A stretch of 64,000 nt of DNA, from contig CAYOQJ010000120.1 of NCBI GenBank assembly GCA_964406095.1, positions 11,644 through 75,643 of the forward strand. The letters are read 5' to 3'. Positions 8,032 through 16,878 of the stretch are shown one piece after another. Below the pieces are notes generated by a model. That model ran no database searches. It was given only the letters and a program-made list of their open reading frames with translations, and had not been told where the DNA came from. The DNA comes from M55B167 sp964406095. Lineage in GTDB: Bacteria > Verrucomicrobiota > Kiritimatiellia > RFP12 > UBA1067. How positions within the stretch are numbered: the stretch's first letter is position 1; each line of letters opens with the position of its first letter. Position numbers and translations under genes: made by a program.

Positions 8032-9660
8032 TCATTGCGTTCTGACCAGTAGAACCCAGTCGTTGGCATCCGGTTTTTCAGGCACCTTGAATTCGCCTTT
8101 CTCTGTAACGGGTTCCGTTATTGTTGCTGTCCACCTTCCGGTGCGCGGATCAAACCAGCGTGCCTCATAGGATGCGTTCTTCTTCATGTTGAAGAGCGTC
8201 CCGCACGCTGTCGCACCGTAGCAGTAAGCAACATAAAGCTGATTGTCGAGCGTGGCCAGGACACACCGCTCGTTATCTTCCCAGCGTGCCCAGGCAGCAT
8301 TGTTGAAACGCGGTGTGAGTTTGGTCCATGGCAGCGCCACAAAAAATTCTTTCATGACACGCATCTGAGCAACACCCGGCAGTTTCATCCCCGCATGCCA
8401 GCTCGAAATTGCTTGGTTATAACTCTTCCAACGTGTGTCGGCGTCATTCCACTTCAACGCCCATACGCCAGCGGCACCGTATGTGTAGCCCGCACAGCCG
8501 CAGAGCATCGCCTTCCATGCCGAGCGCCGCGTCTCTCCGGTTGTAACAACCCCGCCGCAATGGATGCCCTCATACATTGCTTCAGTTTCAAGAACCGGCT
8601 TCACCGGTCTGAAATTGTAGTATCCTGCATAACGCGACTGCGGTGTGAGTCCGCTGTTGCGATGACCTCCCTGCAGCGCGAACCAGGTGTGCCAAGATTT
8701 ATTGCCGAGCGGGCGCACATCGACGTCAACCACCCACTGATGACCTGAATGAGGCTGACGATAACTGTTGCAGAGCGCGATCTCTTTCGCGACCGCATTC
8801 CATACTTCACACCGGTTGCGTCCGCGCTCTTCGGGGGCGTTGATCTCCTGCCCCGTGATCCAGACCACCGGATGGGTGCCGTAGCGTGCAACCAGATAGC
8901 GCGCCCAGCGACGCAAATCTGCCGCAGGAATGCGCGTGGAGCTGGCAAAGTGTCCCAATCCCAAAGCAATGACATAACCCTCTGCGGCCAGATAGTTCAT
9001 TTGAATATCAAAAACCGCTTCAAAACGCGCGGGATCAATTTGCGAGAAACGCTTGATCCACCAGTGTGGATTTTCAACATGAGGATAGGTTTGATAGACA
9101 GTGAAACCGAGTATTTTGCGGTTGTGCGCCAGGTGCTGAAACTGCCCTCCGAACGGGCAACTCCCGTCCGGGTGCTCAGGGTGGTTGCAGAGATCGACAC
9201 GCTCCGTATCCGGCATCTGCCAGTGGGTGTCGGCCAGCCAGAAAAAAGGCGTGCCGTCCGCGTGACAAAAATATCTGCTGTTGTCGCTTACCCGTAGAAA
9301 TCCGTGACGGTAAAGCGGTAATGTGCCGTTGTATGATACGCATTGTAGCGAGCCGGCACGCGCATGCAGACCGCCGTCGCTTTCAGATGAACAGATTGTG
9401 CGCCAGTGCCATTCGCCTGCCGCGGTAGGGGCGAAGCGCACCGTCCAACGACTGCCGCCGCGCCAAAACGCTTCACGTTCGATACGCTCTCCCTGCGGTC
9501 CGATGAAGGTTGCCGCGACAGTTACATCAGCATAGGGGTTGGTATATCTTTGATGAGCGGTAAAATCAATTTCAGTTATGTGCCATTGCGGCACCTCGAC
9601 ACTGAAGCAACGGCAGACTGCTGTAGTAAGAAGCAGAATAGATATTTTTTTGATCACCAT
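8032..9660 (-). CDS. Exported apiosidase-like (DUF5060/DUF4038) glycoside hydrolase
   Basis: 542 aa. Signal peptide at the N-terminus; residues about 25-105 match a DUF5060 beta-sandwich (YTNPYADVTVAATFIGPQGE, WTVRFAPTAAGEWHWR). Then a DUF4038/GH140-like barrel: FFWLADTHWQM, FTVYQTYP, GYVIALGLG, HPVVWITGQEINAP (acid/base Glu in GQE) and KPVLETEAMYEG (nucleophile Glu in ETE). The C-terminus ARWFDPRTGRW is the usual appended collagen-binding-like domain (PF12904). It leads the run of glycan genes and lies 157 nt downstream of the AraC gene. GH140 members release apiose from pectin; the actual substrate here is unknown. Confidence 0.85.
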   Translation of the reverse strand: MVIKKISILLLTTAVCRCFSVEVPQWHITEIDFTAHQRYTNPYADVTVAATFIGPQGERIEREAFWRGGSRWTVRFAPTAAGEWHWRTICSSESDGGLHARAGSLQCVSYNGTLPLYRHGFLRVSDNSRYFCHADGTPFFWLADTHWQMPDTERVDLCNHPEHPDGSCPFGGQFQHLAHNRKILGFTVYQTYPHVENPHWWIKRFSQIDPARFEAVFDIQMNYLAAEGYVIALGLGHFASSTRIPAADLRRWARYLVARYGTHPVVWITGQEINAPEERGRNRCEVWNAVAKEIALCNSYRQPHSGHQWVVDVDVRPLGNKSWHTWFALQGGHRNSGLTPQSRYAGYYNFRPVKPVLETEAMYEGIHCGGVVTTGETRRSAWKAMLCGCAGYTYGAAGVWALKWNDADTRWKSYNQAISSWHAGMKLPGVAQMRVMKEFFVALPWTKLTPRFNNAAWARWEDNERCVLATLDNQLYVAYCYGATACGTLFNMKKNASYEARWFDPRTGRWTATITEPVTEKGEFKVPEKPDANDWVLLVRTQ

Positions 9661-9789
9661 GTTGGAAATGCTACCACAAAGTCGATTATCCTGTTAGGAC
9701 GGAATTGACTTTCTGATTAGGCTGAAATTTAACAGTTTGGCGATACCTCTGTATGCGTTGAGAAAAAGAATAACTTAGACATGATTACA

Positions 9790-9824
9790 TGATTAACAAG
9801 ATGCAATTACTGTCATGTTAATCA
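9790..9824. promoter_or_regulatory. Inverted repeat before the glycan operon
   Basis: TGATTAACA (9790-9798) and TGTTAATCA (9816-9824) form a perfect 9-bp inverted repeat separated by 17 nt; a further ATGATTAC copy precedes it at 9781-9788. The right arm covers the AraC stop codon. No T-run follows on the minus strand, so an operator for the downstream operon fits better than a terminator. Confidence 0.3.
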
Positions 9825-10714
9825 CCGATGACCGAAAGAAAGCGTTGTCGGTAGTGCGTGGGGGAGACACCGAATTTATGTCGGAAACGTCGGCTGAAAT
9901 GGTTGGGATCCGGCCAGCCTACTATGGCACCAATCTCACTGACCGGTGCAGTGGTTCTGCGCAGCAGAGCGGCGGCCAACTCGGCCCGGCGTCCCGCGAT
10001 GTAGGCGATCGGCGGCACACCGACTGTTTTATGAAAAAGACGCACGAAATAGGTTGGTTCCACATGCACACGCGCCGCAAGTTTGCTAAGTGTCCACTGT
10101 TCAGCGGGGTGGGCCTCGATCAGTTGAATGGCTTGGGCAACGGCCGGATGCCTGCCGGAGGTGGCCGACCTGATATGTTCTTTCGGCAGATGCCGCCCCA
10201 GTACTCCGAGAAACTGGATCAGCAGACCAAGTTCATCCGCGAATGCTTCAACAGGATTTCTGTTGGCCAGGCGATGCAGATTATCAAGCAGTTGACGGCA
10301 GCGCCTGAGCTCATATGACGGCAGGTGCAGGGTCACCAGGCTGTGCTGTTCCGGCGAGAGCGGGATAAACCACAGCAGCGAACCGAGCAGAGGATGGTTT
10401 ACCGTCCAGGCCAGCTCTTGCGCCAGCAGAGAGCTGTCGAAACAGCAGTTGTACAGGTTCAGGTTGTCGACATCTTTCAATGAGTGCCAGGCACCCGGAC
10501 GAAAAAGGAAAACATCTCCGGCCACCGTTCGGATTGCTCCGTGTGAAGTGTGTTGCAAACAGGTGCCTCCCACTACCAGTTGAATCTCGATAAAGGTGTG
10601 ATCGTGTGCGGGATAGTCGGGATGAGAAGCAACGTAATTAGCCTCGATGCGGTTGCGGGAAGAAAAAAAATGATCCCAATGCGCCTGATCAATCTGTTTG
10701 TTGCTTACTCTCAT
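9818..10714 (-). CDS. AraC-family transcriptional regulator
   Basis: 298 aa. The N-terminal half is a cupin-like sensor (HPDYPAHDHTFIEIQLVVGG, DVFLFRPGAWHSL). The C-terminal 100 residues hold two helix-turn-helix units: WTLSKLAARVHVEPTYFVRL, and ISEIGAIVGW-type sequence (here VSEIGAIVGWPDPNHFSRRF) ending with the family signature FGVSPTHYR. It probably senses a sugar and activates the downstream exported hydrolase run on the same strand; the divergent permease gene is a second candidate target. AGGAG lies 6 nt before the ATG. Confidence 0.92.
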   Translation of the reverse strand: MRVSNKQIDQAHWDHFFSSRNRIEANYVASHPDYPAHDHTFIEIQLVVGGTCLQHTSHGAIRTVAGDVFLFRPGAWHSLKDVDNLNLYNCCFDSSLLAQELAWTVNHPLLGSLLWFIPLSPEQHSLVTLHLPSYELRRCRQLLDNLHRLANRNPVEAFADELGLLIQFLGVLGRHLPKEHIRSATSGRHPAVAQAIQLIEAHPAEQWTLSKLAARVHVEPTYFVRLFHKTVGVPPIAYIAGRRAELAAALLRRTTAPVSEIGAIVGWPDPNHFSRRFRHKFGVSPTHYRQRFLSVIGD

Positions 10715-10888
10715 CGCAGCTCCTGTTGTATAGATGACTGTCCGTCAGATACCTCGCCTGTTGGATTTTCTTAATCGACAATCCGCACCGAATGGGTTTG
10801 ATTGTAACCGGATTGGCGCAATTTCTCCAACAGATTCGGCGGACAAATCGACCGGCAGGCATCTTCTTTCGTAAAAAGTTCCTTTCGG

Positions 10889-10918
10889 TTGCGGGTTGCG
10901 GCGAATCTGGGTTACAAT
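10889..10918 (+). promoter_or_regulatory. Candidate promoter of the permease gene
   Basis: TTGCGG (10889-10894), 18-nt spacer, TACAAT (10913-10918), followed by AGGAG at 10931-10935 and the ATG at 10941. The -10 sits inside GGTTACAA (10910-10917), the exact reverse complement of TTGTAACC at 10802-10809, so a dimeric regulator such as the divergent AraC protein might act here. Confidence 0.3.
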
Positions 10919-10940
10919 GCAGTGCAAATCAGGAGCGGGC

Positions 10941-13046
10941 ATGGCAGTTATCTTAAAAGTGGAACGCAGGAGCGTGAAGGCTAGAATTTTTCTGGCTCTG
11001 GTTTACACAGCCCTGTTGTCAGGTGGAATAACCATGTTGTGGCCCTTTATGGTTATGGTTTCAGCCTCGTTCACCTCCGCCTATGACTACCATCGTCATG
11101 CGCCGGCGGTGCGGGCTTTTTGGAGTCGCAGCGACCGTTTCATGCGTTATTTAGCGAGTTGTTTCGACCGTTTTCCGGTTGAATTTTATCCGCAGGTGCC
11201 CGCTCAATGGGGCAGCTGGGTGGCGGTTTCGCGGGATGAAGATGGTTGTCGGGAATTCGCCCGGGCGGAGCTGGCAGCGATTGATGATCCTGAACGATAT
11301 GCACGTCATGAATGTGCAGCAGCCGACTACTCCCGGTTCAATCTGGAGTATGACCCTTTCAACTCCGTCTGCAACTATGACGCACGTCATATTGCCCATT
11401 TCACGCGCGGTTATTTTGAACGGCGGTTGCAGCAGCAGGATCGGGCGGCCTATGATGCCATGAATACCGCTGAAAAACACGCGGCGGCCCTGGCACTGCT
11501 GAACGAAGAGTGGACAATCCGCTATCAGAGCTTCTTCGGTATCAGGATGGTAGCGGAACAGCGTGCTCCGCTACACCATGCCGGATGGGACTATCCGCCG
11601 GATAATTCCAAGTTTGAATTGTTTCAAAGTTTCAAACAGGCGTACCGGGAGTTAGAGTTTGAAAGCGGCTGCATGGGTTGGCGGAGTTTTGCTGCGAAAA
11701 ATGGAGGCAAAACTCATCGTAACCGTGAACGCTTCCGGGAGTATGCCGCACGTCACTGTCCGATGACGCCGGTTGTGCCCTATGCGTCACGTACTCTGTG
11801 GCTGCGGTTTCTGCAGCGACCCGATTCTCAGGTTAAACTCGGTTTCACGGAGCAGAATCTTTTTACGCCTGATAATTACTCCGCTGTAGCCGGACATTGC
11901 TGCAAAAATTTCACGATGTTACCTTTTCCTCTGCCCGCGGAATCATCGGAAGCGATCAGAACGCTTTGGAATAATTTTGTGCACCACTCCTATCCGCGGC
12001 GTCTGCTGCGTGTCAGATCAGATGCCGCGCTGGAGGCTGATTACCAGAGATATATCCGTGATCTGTGTAAAAGTATCGATGTATATAACCAGCTGAGTGA
12101 ACAGACGGTCGCCTCTTTCGAGGATATCCGTCTTAACGCTTATGAGAACAGCACACTCTGGCGTAATTTTATCCCACAAGTGCCGTTGAGCAAACTTGAG
12201 GTATTAAGTGCCGAAAAGGAATGGCAGAGTTTTATCCTGACAAAATACGGATCGTTGGATCAAATAAATAACGCTTACGGGTGGAAACTGAATATGATCG
12301 AGGAGGTTCGTTTTCCCATCCCTGAAGCGGTGGCTGTAACCTTCAAAAAACATGGCTGGCGTAAATTTATTTCGGGGATCAGCACCAATTACCGTATGGT
12401 GGGGGAGTATCTGTTTTTACGTGGCCGTGCTTTCGGCAACACCCTGTTGCTGGTGGTGCTTTCGGTTCTCGCTACCCTGACCGTCAATCCGTTGGCGGCC
12501 TACGCGCTCTCCCGTTTCGGTTTGCGATCCACAGAAAAGATTCTGCTCTTTCTGCTGGCGACCATGGCATTTCCTGCTGCGGTGACGGCCATTCCAGGAT
12601 TCCTTCTGATCCGCGACCTCGGGCTCTTGAACACCTTTGCCGCCTTGGTTCTGCCTACCCTCGCCAGCGGCATGTCGATATTCATACTTAAAGGATTCTT
12701 TGACGGACTTCCGCGTGAATTGTACGAGGCCGCCACAGTTGACGGGGCTAAAGAGTGGCAGATATTTTTAAGAATCACCCTGCCGATGACCACGCCGATT
12801 CTGGCTGTCAATGCTCTGCACTCTTTTGTGGCAGCGTACAACAGCTGGGAGTGGGCTTTGCTTGTATGTCAGAAACAGAGCCACTGGACGCTGGCGGTCT
12901 GGATGTATCAGATGAGTCAGCAGTTCGGCGGCGAACCATGGGCGGTAATGGCCGGCTTCGTGATGGTTTCAATTCCAACCGCAGTCGTGTTCATTGCCTG
13001 TCAGAAAATCATTCTGCGCGGTATTGTGCTGCCGAGTATGAAGTAG
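10941..13046 (+). CDS. ABC sugar permease with about 450-residue insertion
   Basis: 701 aa, more than twice the usual MalG-type length (about 280). I start at ATG 10941 because AGGAG lies 5 nt before it. Residues about 15-40 are the first membrane segment; the conserved permease core resumes only near residue 490 (GNTLLLVVLSVLATLTVNPL), with the EAA loop ELYEAATVDGAKEWQIF-R-TLP near 590 and a C-terminal RGIVLPSMK tail typical of MalG. The insertion between segment 1 and 2 should be extracytoplasmic. It has three LW-x2-F copies (LWLRFL about 287, LWNNFV about 342, LWRNFI about 406) and a YGSLDQINNAYGW motif (about 436-448) that recalls helices of GH42-type enzymes. No binding protein, partner permease or ATPase is nearby. 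Confidence 0.88.
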   Translation: MAVILKVERRSVKARIFLALVYTALLSGGITMLWPFMVMVSASFTSAYDYHRHAPAVRAFWSRSDRFMRYLASCFDRFPVEFYPQVPAQWGSWVAVSRDEDGCREFARAELAAIDDPERYARHECAAADYSRFNLEYDPFNSVCNYDARHIAHFTRGYFERRLQQQDRAAYDAMNTAEKHAAALALLNEEWTIRYQSFFGIRMVAEQRAPLHHAGWDYPPDNSKFELFQSFKQAYRELEFESGCMGWRSFAAKNGGKTHRNRERFREYAARHCPMTPVVPYASRTLWLRFLQRPDSQVKLGFTEQNLFTPDNYSAVAGHCCKNFTMLPFPLPAESSEAIRTLWNNFVHHSYPRRLLRVRSDAALEADYQRYIRDLCKSIDVYNQLSEQTVASFEDIRLNAYENSTLWRNFIPQVPLSKLEVLSAEKEWQSFILTKYGSLDQINNAYGWKLNMIEEVRFPIPEAVAVTFKKHGWRKFISGISTNYRMVGEYLFLRGRAFGNTLLLVVLSVLATLTVNPLAAYALSRFGLRSTEKILLFLLATMAFPAAVTAIPGFLLIRDLGLLNTFAALVLPTLASGMSIFILKGFFDGLPRELYEAATVDGAKEWQIFLRITLPMTTPILAVNALHSFVAAYNSWEWALLVCQKQSHWTLAVWMYQMSQQFGGEPWAVMAGFVMVSIPTAVVFIACQKIILRGIVLPSMK

Positions 13047-13134
13047 ACAACGCTGAGTACGCCTGTTTCATGGATCATCGGCAGTTTCGCGTAAAGTTAC
13101 ATACATCAGAGTGACGGTAGCACTTCATCGGCAC

Positions 13135-13202
13135 CCCTGCGCAGATCATACTTGGTATATGATTTGAAAAAATTCGCCCTTGAACTTTAGCGGTGCGCAG
13201 GG
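13135..13202. repeat. Inverted repeat upstream of ThuA gene
   Basis: CCCTGCGCA (13135-13143) and TGCGCAGGG (13194-13202) are perfect 9-bp inverted arms 50 nt apart in the 228-nt space between the permease and ThuA genes. It could be an operator or a long hairpin; no T-run follows. Nothing else is recognised in this space. Confidence 0.3.
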
Positions 13203-13274
13203 TATCCTAACACCCACGGGAGTTTTTATTCCTGCATCCCGGTAGGGTGCTGTTGAGGGAGAATGTTATTTATT

Positions 13275-14246
13275 ATGCGTAAAACTCTAGCTTTAATTTT
13301 AGCACTGACCGTTCAGAATCTTCATGCGGATAGCCGATTAAGGGCATTGATCATCGATGGACAGAACAATCATAACGCCTGGCCTAAAACCACAATCATG
13401 ATGCGCGACTACCTTGAAAAGTCAGGCCGCTTCAAAGTGGATGTGGCACGCACAAAATACACTTGGAAGGGTGACCGCTACCGTGAGTACCTCGCTTTGG
13501 CAAATACTGCAAAGAGCAAGGAGCTGAAAGCACCCAGACATGATCCGGATTTCAAACCCGATTTCGCCGCATATGATGTGGTCATCAACAATTTCGGCTG
13601 TAACGCGGCTGAGTGGCCCAAGACCACAAAAAAGGCATTTGAAGAATATATGCGCGGCGGCGGAGGCATGGTGGTGGTGCATGCGGCTAACAACTGCTTC
13701 CCGAAATGGCATGAGTATAACCGGATGATCGGATTAGGCGGATGGGGAGGACGCAATGCTGCTCATGGGCCCTATGTTTATTACAACAATGCCGGTGCGG
13801 TAGTTCGTGATCCTGCGCCAGGCAGATGCGGGGCACATGGTAAACGCTCGGAATTTCTGATAACAATGCGGAACTTAAGTCATCCCGTGACACGCGGTCT
13901 GCCGCGTGAATGGCGCACTTCACTCGATGAGTGCTACTCGTTTCTGCGCGGCCCGGCTGAGAATATGACCATTCTTGCAACAGCCTGCGACAGAGATGAA
14001 CTGCGGCAGGCGGGACGTCACGAACCGATGCTGATGACGATTGAATACGGCAAGGGAAGGATTTTTCATACCTGTCTTGGCCATGATGATCGCAGTTGTG
14101 AGGGCATCGGCTTTATCGTTACATTGCTGCGCGGCACCGAGTGGGCTGCCTGCGGACAGGTCACAATTCCGGTTCCGTCAGATTTTCCTGACAGTGAACA
14201 AACTGCCTACCGAAACTGGCAAGATCCCTTGCGAAATACAAAATAA
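13275..14246 (+). CDS. Exported ThuA-domain protein
   Basis: 323 aa from ATG 13275, chosen because it gives a clean signal peptide (MRKTLALILALTVQNLHA) and a GAGGGAG site 12 nt upstream; an in-frame ATG at 13263 is too close to that site. The mature protein is a ThuA/class-I glutamine-amidotransferase-like flavodoxin fold: LRALIIDGQNNHNAW, FAAYDVVINNFG, YMRGGGGMVVVHAANNCF (nucleophile elbow region), LSHPVTRGLP and GKGRIFHTCLGHD. Fold relatives are linked to trehalose and other keto-sugar metabolism and are abundant in PVC genomes beside Gfo/Idh/MocA proteins. Enzymatic role not established. Confidence 0.88.
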   Translation: MRKTLALILALTVQNLHADSRLRALIIDGQNNHNAWPKTTIMMRDYLEKSGRFKVDVARTKYTWKGDRYREYLALANTAKSKELKAPRHDPDFKPDFAAYDVVINNFGCNAAEWPKTTKKAFEEYMRGGGGMVVVHAANNCFPKWHEYNRMIGLGGWGGRNAAHGPYVYYNNAGAVVRDPAPGRCGAHGKRSEFLITMRNLSHPVTRGLPREWRTSLDECYSFLRGPAENMTILATACDRDELRQAGRHEPMLMTIEYGKGRIFHTCLGHDDRSCEGIGFIVTLLRGTEWAACGQVTIPVPSDFPDSEQTAYRNWQDPLRNTK

Positions 14247-14350
14247 ACATATTGCTCTCCGCCAACCCGATGCACAGCAGATTTTGGCCACCCCGTCCAG
14301 AAAACGCCGGTTCTTAAGATGTGGTATCTGTGCGACGAAACCAGCGGTCT

Positions 14351-15460
14351 TCATGAGTCATCATCGGCCAGCAACTCACGCCGCCAGCCGCTGGCTAATC
14401 CGGGAGTGCCGCCCCGGTTGAAGTTGCGGTAAAGAATATAGGCTTCCGCGTCGGCACGGCTGGCGACCAATGCCGGGTCAATCCCGCGCTTTTCAGCTTT
14501 TTCGCGGATGCGGCGCAGCAGAGCGTTTGTGCGGGCTTTCAAATCTTTGAAACGTGCTGCCGGATTTTCCGCCGACGGGCACTCCGCCTCAGGACAGACT
14601 GATCCGGTGTATATCGCCTGCGCGATCTGCCGGGCGTAGAGTGTAGGCAGATTGCGCGGCAGTAAACCCGTTTTGCTTATATCATCTCCGCTGCGTGGTT
14701 GTGAATGTGCCAGTTCGATGAGGGCACTGTCGCTCATAACACGTCTGCGGGGCAGATTACGTCGGCGCGCAGTATTCTCGCGCCAAGCTGCCGTTTCACG
14801 CAGTACGGCTAGCTCGCGACATGTAAGATGTCTTGCACCCTTAACTCGGAGATACATTTCGCGTGGATCGCGCTCAAGATATGTTGCGGCCTTGTCAAGT
14901 AGCGAGTTTTCCTCCTGTATCCAGGCGAGAATCTGTCTGTCACCACACCGATTGATGAGCGCCATATGCAAATCAGCAAGGTAAACCACATCCTCGGCGG
15001 CATACTCAAGCTGACCGGTACTCAATGGACGTCGTATCCAGTTTGACCGGGTCTCGGTTTTGGCGATTTCGACCTTGAGTACCTGCGCTAGAAGATTCTG
15101 TAGAGAGGTCGTAGCACTGAATCCGCAGAATCCGGCTGATAATCGGGTGTCAAATATATTGCATGGTTTGGCGGCGGCGGTGCGTGCCAGTATGCCGAGA
15201 TCCTGCGGGGCGTCGTGTAGAATCTTAACGGTTGTTTCACTTTCCAGCAACGGCCTGAGAATATGCAGGTTTTTAAGCATCACTGCGTCAATCAAATGAC
15301 ACCGACCATCAGCATCGGCTATTTGGACCAATCCTAGAATCGGATAATAGGTACTCTCCCAAAAGAACTCCGTGTCAATCGCAACAACTTCCTGCTTTAA
15401 CAGCTCAGCACACAAACCTTTTAACTCTTTTTGCGATGTGACTAATTCAATATGCGGCAC
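14351..15460 (-). CDS. rnd: Ribonuclease D
   Basis: 369 aa 3'-5' exoribonuclease that trims tRNA and other structured RNA 3' ends in the cytoplasm. DEDD exonuclease motifs are present: AIDTEF (Asp29, Glu31), HDAPQDLG (Asp87), FDTRLSAGF and YAAEDVVYL. An HRDC-type helical domain follows (about residues 205-285, ELAVLRETAAWRE). The start is GTG at 15460, supported by AAGGAAAGG upstream; the length agrees with the E. coli enzyme. It stands alone in orientation-compatible company of the UPF0210 pair, 43 nt after it. Confidence 0.93.
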   Translation of the reverse strand: MPHIELVTSQKELKGLCAELLKQEVVAIDTEFFWESTYYPILGLVQIADADGRCHLIDAVMLKNLHILRPLLESETTVKILHDAPQDLGILARTAAAKPCNIFDTRLSAGFCGFSATTSLQNLLAQVLKVEIAKTETRSNWIRRPLSTGQLEYAAEDVVYLADLHMALINRCGDRQILAWIQEENSLLDKAATYLERDPREMYLRVKGARHLTCRELAVLRETAAWRENTARRRNLPRRRVMSDSALIELAHSQPRSGDDISKTGLLPRNLPTLYARQIAQAIYTGSVCPEAECPSAENPAARFKDLKARTNALLRRIREKAEKRGIDPALVASRADAEAYILYRNFNRGGTPGLASGWRRELLADDDS

Positions 15461-15503
15461 TTTGGTACCTTTCCTTGGTTGTGAAAGCTCAGTTTCCGCC
15501 GGG

Positions 15504-16877
15504 TCAGTTCAGAAGACTGTGAATCGGTGCGGGAATGTGTCCACCACGTCGTATGAATGTTTCCGCTCCAGATGGGCAGACCGGCGTGGTGACCGTACCC
15601 GAGCCGAAGAGTCCGCCGAAATCAATCCGATCGCCCCGAGTTGCTCCGGGAACCGGAATGGCACGTACACCGGTCGTCTTGCGGTTGGTGATGCCGATCG
15701 CGGCTTCATCTAAAATCAGTCCTGCAATTGTTTCTGCGGAGGTGTCGCCCGGAAGTAGAATCATGTCAAGGCCTACCGAACAGACCGCCGTCATGGCTTC
15801 CAGTTTCTCCAGAGTCAAAGTGCCCTCTGTTACAGCTTTTGAAAGCGCATGATCCTCCATAACCGGGATGAATGCCCCGGAGAGTCCGCCCACCGCACTG
15901 GAGGCGAAAGCACCCCCTTTCTTGACTGCGTCATTCAAAAGCATCACCGCCGTTGTGGTGCCCGGTGCGCCAATTGATTCAATGCCCATTGCCTGGTAAA
16001 TTTCACCGACACTGTCACCAACCCTCGGAGTGGGTGCCAGCGATAAATCAACAATCCCGAAAGGGATTTCCAGCATCCTGGCGACCTCTCTGCCGATCAG
16101 CTCACCGGTGCGCGTAACACGGTAAGCGGTGTGCTTAATCTCCTCGGCAATTTCATCCAGTGTCGAGTCAGGATTTTTTTTCAACAAACGTTCAACCCCC
16201 CTTTTAACTACACCCGGACCGCTGACACCCACGTTGATAACACACTCCGGCTGGCCAGCTCCGAGCATGGCACCAGCCATAAAAGGGTTGTCTTCCGGCA
16301 TGTTGGCGAACACAACGATCTTCGCACAGCCGAATCCGCCTGATTCAGCGGTGGCTTTGGATGTTTCAATAATTCTGTTGGCTATCATTACGACTGCGTC
16401 GACGTTGATTCCGGAACGGGTCGTGCCGACGTTGAAGGATGAGCAGATACGCGTGGTTGATGCCAGTGCTTCGGGTAGCGCCTCGATTAGCGTGTGCTCA
16501 CCATGCGTCATTCCTTTGTGAACCAGAGCTGAAAATCCTCCGAGCAGATCAATGCCGACGGCGTTCGCCGCAGCATCCAGTGCCCGGCATACCTTGACGG
16601 CAGTTTCTGCGCAGTGCCCTTCAAGCAACGCGCTTACCGGCGAGACTGCAATACGTTTGTTTACAATGGGCAGTCCATACTTCGCGCTGATCTCATCACA
16701 AAAACGTACCTGATCAGCTGCCCTCTCCGTGATAAGCTTGTACACCGCTTCTGTCAGCCGCACGGGATCAGAGTCTGCGCATGCTGTCAGATTTATGCCC
16801 AAGGTTACAGTGCGTACGTCCAGGTTCTCTTCGCGCACCATTCTGATGGTAGAAATAACATCTTGTCTGGCGAACAT
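15504..16877 (-). CDS. UPF0210 (PFL, DUF711) family protein
   Basis: 457 aa, full length for the family. Recognised by the N-terminal EENLDVRTVTLGINLTACAD, the conserved NKRIAVSPVSALLEG, FSALVHKGMTHGE, CSSFNVGTTRSGINVDAV, NVGVSGPGVVKRGVE and SAVGGLSGAFIPVMEDHALS segments. Members adopt a glycyl-radical-enzyme-like barrel but their reaction is not established. The gene starts 2 nt after the stop of the ACT-domain gene (TGATATG), a pairing conserved in many bacteria, so the ACT protein is probably its regulatory partner. Confidence 0.93.
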   Translation of the reverse strand: MFARQDVISTIRMVREENLDVRTVTLGINLTACADSDPVRLTEAVYKLITERAADQVRFCDEISAKYGLPIVNKRIAVSPVSALLEGHCAETAVKVCRALDAAANAVGIDLLGGFSALVHKGMTHGEHTLIEALPEALASTTRICSSFNVGTTRSGINVDAVVMIANRIIETSKATAESGGFGCAKIVVFANMPEDNPFMAGAMLGAGQPECVINVGVSGPGVVKRGVERLLKKNPDSTLDEIAEEIKHTAYRVTRTGELIGREVARMLEIPFGIVDLSLAPTPRVGDSVGEIYQAMGIESIGAPGTTTAVMLLNDAVKKGGAFASSAVGGLSGAFIPVMEDHALSKAVTEGTLTLEKLEAMTAVCSVGLDMILLPGDTSAETIAGLILDEAAIGITNRKTTGVRAIPVPGATRGDRIDFGGLFGSGTVTTPVCPSGAETFIRRGGHIPAPIHSLLN

Positions 16878-16878
16878 A

